This document shows, piece by piece, positions 15,113 to 20,364 of a DNA stretch of 20,364 bases; within the stretch, counting starts at the first letter, position 1; every line of letters begins with the position of its first letter. Source of the DNA: an uncultured bacterium (GTDB lineage: Bacteria > Cyanobacteriota > Vampirovibrionia > Gastranaerophilales > Gastranaerophilaceae). The notes under the pieces are model-generated. The model did not search any database. It was not told where the DNA came from and saw only the letters and a program-made list of their open reading frames with translations. Both the position numbers and the translations under genes were made by a program. The stretch lies in NCBI GenBank assembly GCA_947169755.1, contig CAMVQX010000013.1, forward strand, positions 1-20,364. The letters are read 5' to 3'.

Positions 15113-15141
15113 ATATTACCTATATTTTCTACTGGTGTCAA
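15113..15141 (-). promoter_or_regulatory. strong promoter of the prepilin gene
   Basis: On the minus strand TTGACA (15136-15141, exact consensus), a 17-nt spacer and TAATAT (15113-15118). The start is expected near 15106, leaving a leader of about 22 nt that includes AAAAAGGGA. It begins 25 nt after the histidine kinase stop, so the prepilin can be expressed independently. Confidence 0.75.
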
Positions 15142-15165
15142 ATTTTATTTTAAATTTATTCAATT

Positions 15166-16287
15166 TCACCATTTTATACTCTTTATTACATTATTTTTTA
15201 CAGGAATTTCAAAAATAAATTTACTTAAATTACCGTTTGTAATCAAATAAATTTTACCGCCATGCGCTTCAATAACCTTTTTAGAAAAATACAACCCTAA
15301 ACCAATACCAGTTTTACCGGTAATATATTTGTCAAATATATGATCTTTTATTTCGTTAGGTATGGGTTCTCCCATATTTTCAAATGAAAATATTGCATTA
15401 GAACTATTTGTAAATATATCTATTTTTAGTTTTGAATTTTTATATGAATATTTTATTGCATTATTTATAATGTTTGAAATCACTCTCCTAAGCTGGCTTT
15501 GATCTGCTAATATTTCATCAACTTTGCATTTATAACAAATTTCGATATTTCTTGATTTTGCAAATGCACCAATTTCACGGAGACAATTCTGCATTAAATT
15601 ATCCAAGTTAACTGTTTGTTTTTTCAATTCTATAACGCCGTTATCATACTTATACGTATACAAAATCGTAAAAAGCATTTGCTGCATATATTCAGAACTC
15701 TCAAGCAAAATGTCCAAAATATTATTTTGTTCTTCTGATAATTGACCAAGCGTACCTCTTTTTAACATTTTGAGACTCATCAGTTGAGCTTGCACAGGAT
15801 TTTTAAGATCATGCGTTAATGTTGCCATAAAAAGTTCTTTTTGATCTTCAAGTTTCTTCTTCAATTCCAGCGTGTCATTCAGCTTACAAACCATATCTAA
15901 TAGCTTTTGTTTCAGATTTTCTTCTGTTGTTATATCTTTTGATATTGATAAAATACCGGTAATTTCACTGTCTTCAACAAAAGGTATAGACAACTGGCTT
16001 ATAACTTTATTTTCACCTCTTATCTGTAATATAAATGTATAATCTCTTGTGTCTCGATTTTTTATAACATCATCAAAATATTTTTCAATAATAATAGCTG
16101 TTTCTTCAGGCAAAACTTGCTTTACATTCTTTCCAAGAACTTCAGTTTCATGAGGTAAATTAAACAATTTTAGAAATGCTCTGTTACAAATTCTGTAATT
16201 ATAATCCAAATCAACAACACTGATAATATCTTGACAGTTTTCCATTATAGTATCCGTCAAGATAGATTTTTGGCTCTCTACTAACAT
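15166..16287 (-). CDS. soluble PAS-domain sensor histidine kinase, orphan
   Basis: The 373-residue product has an N-terminal PAS domain (about 10-120, ending in SISKDIT, the usual PAS exit), a coiled-coil linker (121-150), a dimerisation domain with the H-box FMATLTHDLKNP (H159), and the ATPase domain: N-box VISNIINNAIKYS (N276), a G1 box reading FENMGEPIP where Asn replaces the usual Asp, and the G2 box GKTGIGLGLYFSKKVIEAHGGKI. There is no membrane segment, so it senses a cytoplasmic signal or a small ligand bound by PAS. No response regulator lies nearby. The start ATG follows a -10 box by 6 nt and has no ribosome site. It is divergent from the RluD gene across 105 nt. Confidence 0.92.
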   Translation of the reverse strand: MLVESQKSILTDTIMENCQDIISVVDLDYNYRICNRAFLKLFNLPHETEVLGKNVKQVLPEETAIIIEKYFDDVIKNRDTRDYTFILQIRGENKVISQLSIPFVEDSEITGILSISKDITTEENLKQKLLDMVCKLNDTLELKKKLEDQKELFMATLTHDLKNPVQAQLMSLKMLKRGTLGQLSEEQNNILDILLESSEYMQQMLFTILYTYKYDNGVIELKKQTVNLDNLMQNCLREIGAFAKSRNIEICYKCKVDEILADQSQLRRVISNIINNAIKYSYKNSKLKIDIFTNSSNAIFSFENMGEPIPNEIKDHIFDKYITGKTGIGLGLYFSKKVIEAHGGKIYLITNGNLSKFIFEIPVKNNVIKSIKW

Positions 16288-16293
16288 ATTTGA

Positions 16294-16322
16294 ATTTTAA
16301 AACGCCACAAAAATTTTTACAA
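16294..16322 (-). promoter_or_regulatory. promoter of the histidine kinase, predicted leaderless
   Basis: On the minus strand TTGTAA (16317-16322), exactly 17 nt, then TAAAAT (16294-16299), then 6 nt to the ATG at 16287. No Shine-Dalgarno. This is one of the two clearest leaderless cases in the window. Confidence 0.65.
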
Positions 16323-16356
16323 TATTTTCCGATAAAATGTAGACCTTTTTCTTATT

Positions 16357-16385
16357 TTGCATTTTTAACCTATTTAAATTATTAT
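16357..16385 (+). promoter_or_regulatory. promoter of the RluD-type gene, predicted leaderless
   Basis: TTGCAT (16357-16362), exactly 17 nt, TATTAT (16380-16385), then 7 nt to the ATG at 16393. No Shine-Dalgarno. It is divergent from the kinase promoter, with the two -35 boxes 34 nt apart. Confidence 0.65.
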
Positions 16386-16392
16386 CTAAAAT

Positions 16393-17295
16393 ATGATTTT
16401 ATTTGTTGATGAAAATGATGAAGGAAAAAGGCTAGACAGTTATTTATCAGAAATAACTCCGGATTTATCGCGCTCAAAAATCCAGAATTATATAAAATCA
16501 GGCAATATAAAAATTAACGATTCTGAAAAAAAATCTTCTTACCTATTGAGAGAAGGGGACAAAATTGATTTTGAATTTCCACAAAATGAAGATTTAAAAA
16601 TACTACCTCAAAACATAAAACTTGATATTATTTATGAAGATGAAAATATGCTTGTTGTAAACAAACCTTCCGGAATGCTTACCCATCCGACAACTATTGA
16701 ACGAGAAAACACCCTTGTGAATGCTCTTTTATACAAATACGGAAACAATTTATCCGATATAAACGGTGATTTTCGCCGCGGAATTTTACACAGATTAGAC
16801 CGTAACACATCAGGCTTGTTAATGATTGCGAAAAATAATGATGCGCACGAATTTTTGGCTCGACAAATTAAGGAACATACAATAACTAAAAAGTACAGAG
16901 CTATTGTAAAAGGAAACATTGAAAAAGATAAATTTGAAATAAATGAACCGATTGGCAGAAATCCAAATCAACCACACAAAATGATGGTCAAAGCTGACGG
17001 AAAACCCAGTACCACAAAAGTTAAAATATTAGAACGGTTTAAAGATGCGACATACGTTGAATTAGAACTTATTACAGGAAGAACTCATCAAATAAGAGTC
17101 CATATGAACTATATAAAACATCCGATATTTAATGACACATTGTATGGGGCGGGTATGGCTAAAATAAAGACAGATGAGCAGGTTTTACAATCTTTTTATT
17201 TAAGGTTTACAAAACCGTTTGGAAATGAGATAATAGAATTACAAATTGAACCCGATGAAAAAATTCAAAAAGTTTTAAAATATTTGAGGAGCTAA
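16393..17295 (+). CDS. RluD/RluA-family 23S rRNA pseudouridine synthase
   Basis: The 300-residue protein has an N-terminal S4 RNA-binding domain (about 10-70; GKRLDSYLSE and SRSKIQNYIKSGNIKIN) and a catalytic domain beginning ILYEDENMLVVNKPSGMLTHPT-like near 79. The catalytic motif is GILHRLDRNTSGLLMIAKN, with the nucleophilic Asp at 136. Further family marks are KKYRAIVKG, PIGRNPNQPHKM, ELITGRTHQIRVHM and the C-terminal FTKPF. RluD itself modifies helix 69 (1911, 1915, 1917), and S4-containing members of this size are usually RluD, but RluC or another RluA-type specificity cannot be excluded. It is followed after 1 nt by a small membrane gene. Confidence 0.93.
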   Translation: MILFVDENDEGKRLDSYLSEITPDLSRSKIQNYIKSGNIKINDSEKKSSYLLREGDKIDFEFPQNEDLKILPQNIKLDIIYEDENMLVVNKPSGMLTHPTTIERENTLVNALLYKYGNNLSDINGDFRRGILHRLDRNTSGLLMIAKNNDAHEFLARQIKEHTITKKYRAIVKGNIEKDKFEINEPIGRNPNQPHKMMVKADGKPSTTKVKILERFKDATYVELELITGRTHQIRVHMNYIKHPIFNDTLYGAGMAKIKTDEQVLQSFYLRFTKPFGNEIIELQIEPDEKIQKVLKYLRS

Positions 17296-17296
17296 A

Positions 17297-17662
17297 ATGC
17301 AAATACTATCAATATTAGCAGTTTTATGTACAGGTTTTTTAACCTTGATGAACTATCATAATTCCGTTTCAGTTACCCTTTTGAGTAAAAAATTTGCGAC
17401 TTTAGCAGGTTTATCCGTGCACACTCTGGGATTTGATTTAGCTATTTACACATTAGGGATTTACATTTTAGGAATTTTATCTGTTATATTCTTTTTTGTT
17501 CCTATTTATAGCTCTTTAAAAACAAAATACAATGCCTATAAACGTGAACTGGAAAAGGGTTCTATTTCAAATACCAATGCCGAAGCAAAAATCGGTATAC
17601 TCGAAAATAAAATCACAGTTTTAGAAAAAGCATTAGAGGATGCATTGAGAAAGAAAAATTAA
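17297..17662 (+). CDS. LapA-domain-like small membrane protein
   Basis: The 121-residue product has two hydrophobic segments (about 2-18 and 46-70), separated by a loop with NSVSVTLLSKKF, and a cytoplasmic coiled coil (about 74-121, rich in Lys/Glu with heptad Leu/Ile). The N-x-x-V-T-L signature between two helices and the C-terminal coiled coil are the layout of LapA/DUF1049 proteins, some of which (E. coli LapA) act with LapB in LPS assembly control. The match is by layout and therefore moderate. TGAGGAGC before the ATG overlaps the end of the RluD gene, so the two are cotranscribed. A bidirectional terminator follows. Confidence 0.75.
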   Translation: MQILSILAVLCTGFLTLMNYHNSVSVTLLSKKFATLAGLSVHTLGFDLAIYTLGIYILGILSVIFFFVPIYSSLKTKYNAYKRELEKGSISNTNAEAKIGILENKITVLEKALEDALRKKN

Positions 17663-17682
17663 ATTTAAATATTTAAAACAAT

Positions 17683-17714
17683 AAAAAAAAGACCTCATAA
17701 ATGAGGTCTTTTTT
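17683..17714. terminator. bidirectional rho-independent terminator
   Basis: GACCTC and GAGGTC arms around an AT-rich loop (17691-17708), extended by A8 on the left and T6 on the right, so it serves both the LapA-like gene and the convergent DUF2963-like gene. Confidence 0.9.
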
Positions 17715-17722
17715 GCGCTGAC

Positions 17723-18133
17723 TTAAAGTATTTGCGTCGTTACTTTTTTACCCTCTTCAAAAAGAGTAAATTGTACCTCAGTACCTTCATCATTGTATTC
17801 CACAATTGATGAAACTCCTACGCCATCAGCTTTATAAAATGTCACACTAATCAATTTTTCGGTTTCTAAGTCATAATCCCTTACAGATGATATCGTTCTG
17901 CCATCAGCTTTGTATAACAAGCCCTTAATCTCACGCCCCGTTTCCGGATTATAAATACTCATGCCTGAAAGTCTGCCATTTTCATCATAAAACAGAACTT
18001 TATAAATCTCCCCTCTAGAATTTAAAACCTGTATTAATGACAACCTGTTTGTCTCATAATCAAAAACTCTTTTTATTGTATAACAATTTTCATCATCGAT
18101 AATTGTATCAATAATCGGTTGTTTCAATAACAT
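17723..18133 (-). CDS. DUF2963-like 26-residue repeat protein
   Basis: The 136-residue soluble protein is built of repeats of about 26 residues, each containing a [F/Y]Y.ADGR-type turn and a Y[D/N]..[E/T] strand. The register is: LFYDENGRLSGMSIYNPETG, LYKADGRTISSVRDYDLETE and FYKADGVGVSSIVEYNDEGT, preceded by a more divergent copy near 19-45. This pattern resembles the DUF2963 repeat known from phytoplasma proteins and the antiparallel-strand repeats of YD/MORN-type proteins. No signal peptide or membrane segment, and no known function. AAAGGAG lies just before the ATG, and a promoter lies 34-62 nt upstream. The convergent terminator is 9 nt past the stop. Confidence 0.8.
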   Translation of the reverse strand: MLLKQPIIDTIIDDENCYTIKRVFDYETNRLSLIQVLNSRGEIYKVLFYDENGRLSGMSIYNPETGREIKGLLYKADGRTISSVRDYDLETEKLISVTFYKADGVGVSSIVEYNDEGTEVQFTLFEEGKKVTTQIL

Positions 18134-18166
18134 AACTTTCTCCTTTTAATTCCCCTATTGTTTACG

Positions 18167-18195
18167 TTTATATAAAGGATTTTTATTTTATTCAA
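18167..18195 (-). promoter_or_regulatory. promoter of the DUF2963-like gene
   Basis: On the minus strand TTGAAT (18190-18195), 17 nt, TATAAA (18167-18172). The expected start near 18160 leaves a leader of about 27 nt with the AAAGGAG site. A full TTGACA also occurs further upstream (around 18230) but has no good -10. Confidence 0.55.
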
Positions 18196-18256
18196 TTTCA
18201 ACATTCATAAAAATCGTTACAAATATTCACAATGTCAAAAAATGCTATTATTTGAC

Positions 18257-18286
18257 AAAAAAAACGGCACTTACGTGCCGTTTTTT
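18257..18286 (-). terminator. terminator of the YtxH/DUF948 cluster
   Basis: CGGCAC (18265-18270) and GTGCCG (18275-18280) around TTAC, extended by A8 and T6 into a 12-bp stem. On the minus strand the stem is followed by T8, 40-odd nt past the last YtxH stop. It could work in both directions. Confidence 0.88.
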
Positions 18287-18303
18287 GTTAATTGTTTTTT
18301 ATC

Positions 18304-18576
18304 CTAAGCTTCTGCTTTTGCATCTTTTTGCTTATTCAAAAGGTCTTGAAGTTTTTCTTTTATTTCTTCACCTTTCTTTTGCATATCAGAAACAACATCA
18401 TCTGCTTTTGATTGAATTTGTTTTACTGTTTCATCGGCTCTTTTCATGGCATCTTTTGCACCGTCTGCTAACATTGCACGAGTTTCTTCACCTGATTTTG
18501 GGGCAAGAAGTATACCTGCAATAGCACCGATAGCACCACCTACTAAAAAACCTGCGAAAAATTTACCTGCTGACAT
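18304..18576 (-). CDS. YtxH-domain protein (second copy in cluster)
   Basis: The frame opens at 18615, but the ATG at 18576 (MSAGKFFAG) has AAGGAG at the right distance and gives the normal YtxH N-terminus, so I use it. The 90-residue product has a Gly/Ala-rich membrane segment (6-24, FFAGFLVGGAIGAIAGILL), the family signature LLAPKSGEETR (23-33), and a long amphipathic, Lys/Glu/Asp-rich helix with a KQKDAKAEA tail. YtxH proteins are small single-pass proteins; in Bacillus the ytxGHJ operon is stress-induced. It is last in a four-gene minus-strand cluster and is followed by a terminator. Confidence 0.9.
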   Translation of the reverse strand: MSAGKFFAGFLVGGAIGAIAGILLAPKSGEETRAMLADGAKDAMKRADETVKQIQSKADDVVSDMQKKGEEIKEKLQDLLNKQKDAKAEA

Positions 18577-18638
18577 AAGTTTCTCCTTTTCGTTTTCATT
18601 ATATTTTATTCTCATGTGTATTTAATCCGACTTTACGG

Positions 18639-18995
18639 TTATTTTTTAAACAATTTATATGCTGTTGCAAAACCGTTTATCAACCCGCCTATGATTGAGC
18701 TTGAAACAAGTTTTGTCTTATCAACAATCTTTCCTAATGCGGATTTAAAATCGCCGACACCTTTATCGGTGTTTTTGATTATCTCATTTATTGTGGCAAG
18801 AGTTTCGTTTACTCCTTGCAGAGTCGGTTTTAATTCAGTATTAACTATCATTGATGTTTCATTAAGGTTCTTTGCCAAAACTGACAAATCCAATAATAAT
18901 TTAACAAGAAAACCGCCAACTACAATAACAACTACACCTGTTGCCCAGGCTAAAAATGTTAAACCATGATTTAATGCAATTTGTGAAAGTTCCAT
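18639..18995 (-). CDS. DUF948-domain membrane protein
   Basis: The 118-residue product has an N-terminal membrane segment (about 11-35, with VVVIVVGGFLVKLL) followed by long amphipathic helices with regular Val/Ile/Leu and repeated T.N..I or L..VN.T spacing. This is the DUF948 pattern of B. subtilis YtxG-type proteins, which resemble chemoreceptor-like coiled coils. The helix holds TLATINEIIKNTDKG. The C-terminus is basic (YKLFKK). AAAGGA precedes the ATG. It sits between the two YtxH genes, as expected if DUF948 and YtxH proteins act in pairs at the membrane or envelope; the biochemical role is not known. Confidence 0.88.
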   Translation of the reverse strand: MELSQIALNHGLTFLAWATGVVVIVVGGFLVKLLLDLSVLAKNLNETSMIVNTELKPTLQGVNETLATINEIIKNTDKGVGDFKSALGKIVDKTKLVSSSIIGGLINGFATAYKLFKK

Positions 18996-19004
18996 AATTT
19001 TCCT

Positions 19005-19313
19005 TTAGTAGTTATAATCTTCGTATTTTTCAAGTTCTTTTGCTTTCATAAGCTTTTTTGATTTTACCATATTATTGAATTTTCTAAATTGTCTTTCCAG
19101 CTTATATTTCATCAAGTCAATATTTTCCATAGCCTGCTTTTTAGCCTCATTAATAGCCGGCGAATGTTTTTCATAAAGTTCACAAGCAGCTTCTTTAAGT
19201 TCACGTCTTGACTCTTCTCCGGATTTTGGCGCATAAAGAACACCTGCAATAATTCCGCCTATTACACCGGTAATTAAACCCATGCTAAATACGAATGATT
19301 TATTTTTGCTCAT
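19005..19313 (-). CDS. YtxH-domain protein (first copy in cluster)
   Basis: The 102-residue YtxH protein has a membrane segment (8-27, FSMGLITGVIGGIIAGVLY), the signature YAPKSGEESRRELKE from 27, and an amphipathic helical tail that is more basic than in the downstream paralogue (RQFRKFNNMVKSKKLMKAK). AAAGGA precedes the ATG. It shares the APKSGEE[T/S]R core with the copy at 18304-18576 but otherwise differs, so the two are old duplicates. It ends 9 nt before the DUF948 gene. Confidence 0.9.
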   Translation of the reverse strand: MSKNKSFVFSMGLITGVIGGIIAGVLYAPKSGEESRRELKEAACELYEKHSPAINEAKKQAMENIDLMKYKLERQFRKFNNMVKSKKLMKAKELEKYEDYNY

Positions 19314-19363
19314 AATTTATCCTTTCGGTTCTTATACTATCATATTTTATTCCATTTTACAAG

Positions 19364-19723
19364 TTAAACCGCCAAATCCACCGCCACATCACGTATTGCG
19401 CCAAGCAGCTTGTTAATCTTTTTAGCTTTTATTTTTTTAAATTTGAAAATAAACAAAAGCGAATAAATCGAAACTGTTATAATAGTTTTCATAATGATTT
19501 TTTCACGTTGTTTTTTAACAAATTCAATACTTTTTGAAACTTTCGTACAGAACTGAGAAGTCAAACACCTGATATATTCCATACAAGTTTTTGCAAGCGG
19601 ATTAAACGTTTTTACACACTCATTTATATCGCAAACTCTTTTATCTAATTTTGTTATCAACAAAATTAATTGAAGTGCGATTATCAATTCCGCTATAAAA
19701 ATTATTGCAATAAATATGTACAT
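19364..19723 (-). CDS. two-segment membrane protein, DUF948-like N-terminus
   Basis: The 119-residue product begins with a hydrophobic helix (1-24), followed by an amphipathic helix with regularly spaced Cys (C31, C36, C47, C53, C59), a basic turn, a second hydrophobic segment (79-94) and a basic, helical end. The first half (helix, then LITKLDKRVCDINECVKTFN) looks like a DUF948 protein in layout. That would make it the partner of the YtxH gene downstream, but I cannot confirm the family. An AAGAAGA-type site lies before the ATG. It is the first gene of the four-gene cluster and is divergent from murT across 66 nt of AT-rich DNA, in which I see several TATAAT-like boxes but no confident promoter. 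Confidence 0.7.
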   Translation of the reverse strand: MYIFIAIIFIAELIIALQLILLITKLDKRVCDINECVKTFNPLAKTCMEYIRCLTSQFCTKVSKSIEFVKKQREKIIMKTIITVSIYSLLFIFKFKKIKAKKINKLLGAIRDVAVDLAV

Positions 19724-19789
19724 AGATCTTCTTTTGTATTATATTATTATATATACGAGATTAGGGGAATACGTCTAAAGGACTATTTT

Positions 19790-20364
19790 ATGAGAATCAG
19801 ATTTTATATTGCATTAATACTTGCAAGATTAACTTATTTAGCAATAAAACTGAGAGGAAAATCTTCCGGAACATCTTTTGTCGGTATGCTATCACTTAAA
19901 ATATGTCCTGATTTTTTGAAATATTGTTCAAAATATATAAAAAAAAATATTGTTACAGTAACAGGCACTAACGGGAAATCAACTACATCTGGCTTAATTG
20001 CGCACATGTTAGAAACAGCGCACGAAAGTGTTATCCATAATCTTGAAGGTGCAAATATGTTGACAGGTGTTGCTAATGTTTTTGCCCTAAACATCAGACC
20101 ACTAATCAGATATGATTATGCGGTAATTGAATCTGATGAAGCTTACCTGACAAAGCTTTATGATTGCATGAAATCAGATTATCTTGTAGTAACAAATCTT
20201 TTTAGAGATCAACTTGATAGGTACGGTGAATTAAACACCACTGCAGGGTTTATAAAAAATGCCATCGAAAAAAATCCCGATTTAAAATTAATTCTGAATG
20301 CCGATGATCCGCTTGTTTCAACTTTTAATTTAACAAAATATGCTGTCTATTACGGATTTGAAAA
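19790..20364 (+). CDS. murT: MurT-like Mur ligase, lipid II isoglutaminyl synthase subunit (partial)
   Basis: The gene runs off the window; about 191 codons are present. AAAGGA at 19777-19782 sets the ATG at 19790. The product begins with a hydrophobic/basic helix, then the ATP loop VTGTNGKSTTSGLIA, NLEGANMLTGVA, YAVIESDEA, TNLFRDQLDRYGE and LNADDPLV. NLFRDQLDRYGE and the N..GANM...G.A element are characteristic of MurT rather than MurC-F. MurT with the glutaminase GatD converts the alpha-carboxyl of D-Glu in the lipid II stem to the amide. gatD, the Cys4 insertion and the DUF1727 C-terminal domain would lie beyond the window. A different amino-acid ligase of the Mur superfamily is a less likely alternative. 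Confidence 0.88.
   Translation, partial: MRIRFYIALILARLTYLAIKLRGKSSGTSFVGMLSLKICPDFLKYCSKYIKKNIVTVTGTNGKSTTSGLIAHMLETAHESVIHNLEGANMLTGVANVFALNIRPLIRYDYAVIESDEAYLTKLYDCMKSDYLVVTNLFRDQLDRYGELNTTAGFIKNAIEKNPDLKLILNADDPLVSTFNLTKYAVYYGFE

Noticed and set aside
18225..18240. TTGACA upstream of the DUF2963-like gene as its main promoter
   Set aside because: No good -10 lies at 16-18 nt; the TTGAAT-17-TATAAA pair nearer the gene is better.
18577..18615. Upstream start at 18615 for the last YtxH protein
   Set aside because: It would place the AAGGAG site inside the coding region and add a charged stretch before the normal YtxH N-terminus.
18252..18969. Plus-strand frames across the YtxH and DUF948 genes
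   Set aside because: They are antisense shadows; the minus-strand genes have ribosome sites and family signatures, and the first of these frames starts inside the terminator.
1..20364. tRNA, rRNA, CRISPR array, insertion sequence, prophage or toxin-antitoxin system
   Set aside because: No gap between genes exceeds about 170 nt, no cloverleaf or regular spacer repeats were seen, and no transposase, integrase or toxin motif occurs in any frame.

Overview
This 20.4 kb window is AT-rich and gene-dense. It carries 29 recognisable protein genes, the last one cut by the window end, and no RNA genes, insertion sequences or CRISPR arrays that I can see. The organism is probably a Gram-negative, low-GC bacterium: kdsA points to a Kdo-containing outer membrane. 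A member of the gut, non-photosynthetic sister group of Cyanobacteria (Vampirovibrionia/Melainabacteria, Gastranaerophilales) fits best. Supporting signs are a prepilin-like leader of the type FTLAEVLITLSIIGVVAA, a 26-residue DUF2963-like repeat protein, and pheS and gatB standing apart from pheT and gatA/gatC. This placement is inference from gene content and style, not a search result.

Layout. 1-3.6 kb: a small Met/His/Arg-rich membrane protein with its own terminator, the NAD-synthesis pair nadB-nadC, then on the minus strand cytidine deaminase coupled to a tiny zinc-ribbon protein. 3.6-7.2 kb: an exported protein of unknown role, a small membrane protein, a 55-residue zinc ribbon overlapping a YhcC-type radical SAM gene, and a pair of unrecognised Lys/Gly/Ala-rich proteins. 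7.2-10.9 kb (+): folP, gatB and a GlmS-isomerase-like double-SIS protein in one apparent operon. 10.9-13.6 kb (-): kdsA, a glyoxalase II-like hydrolase and pheS in one apparent operon, preceded by a 67-residue protein. 13.7-17.7 kb: tcdA, a prepilin-like protein, an orphan PAS histidine kinase, and an RluD-type pseudouridine synthase with a LapA-like membrane protein. 17.7-20.4 kb: a DUF2963-like repeat protein, a four-gene minus-strand cluster in which a DUF948 or DUF948-like gene is followed by a YtxH gene twice, and the start of a divergent murT.

Most genes are core metabolism: NAD, folate and pyrimidine salvage, tRNA charging and modification, LPS, and peptidoglycan. No horizontally acquired system is evident.

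The most striking pattern is regulatory. Up to seven transcription units have a sigma70-like -10 hexamer ending 6-7 nt before the ATG and no Shine-Dalgarno sequence, which predicts leaderless mRNAs. They are the exported protein at 3624, the membrane protein at 4720, folP, kdsA, tcdA, the histidine kinase and the RluD gene. Most of the remaining genes have a clear AAGGAG or AAAGGA site. A second pattern is that four convergent gene pairs overlap or abut tail to tail with no room for a terminator.
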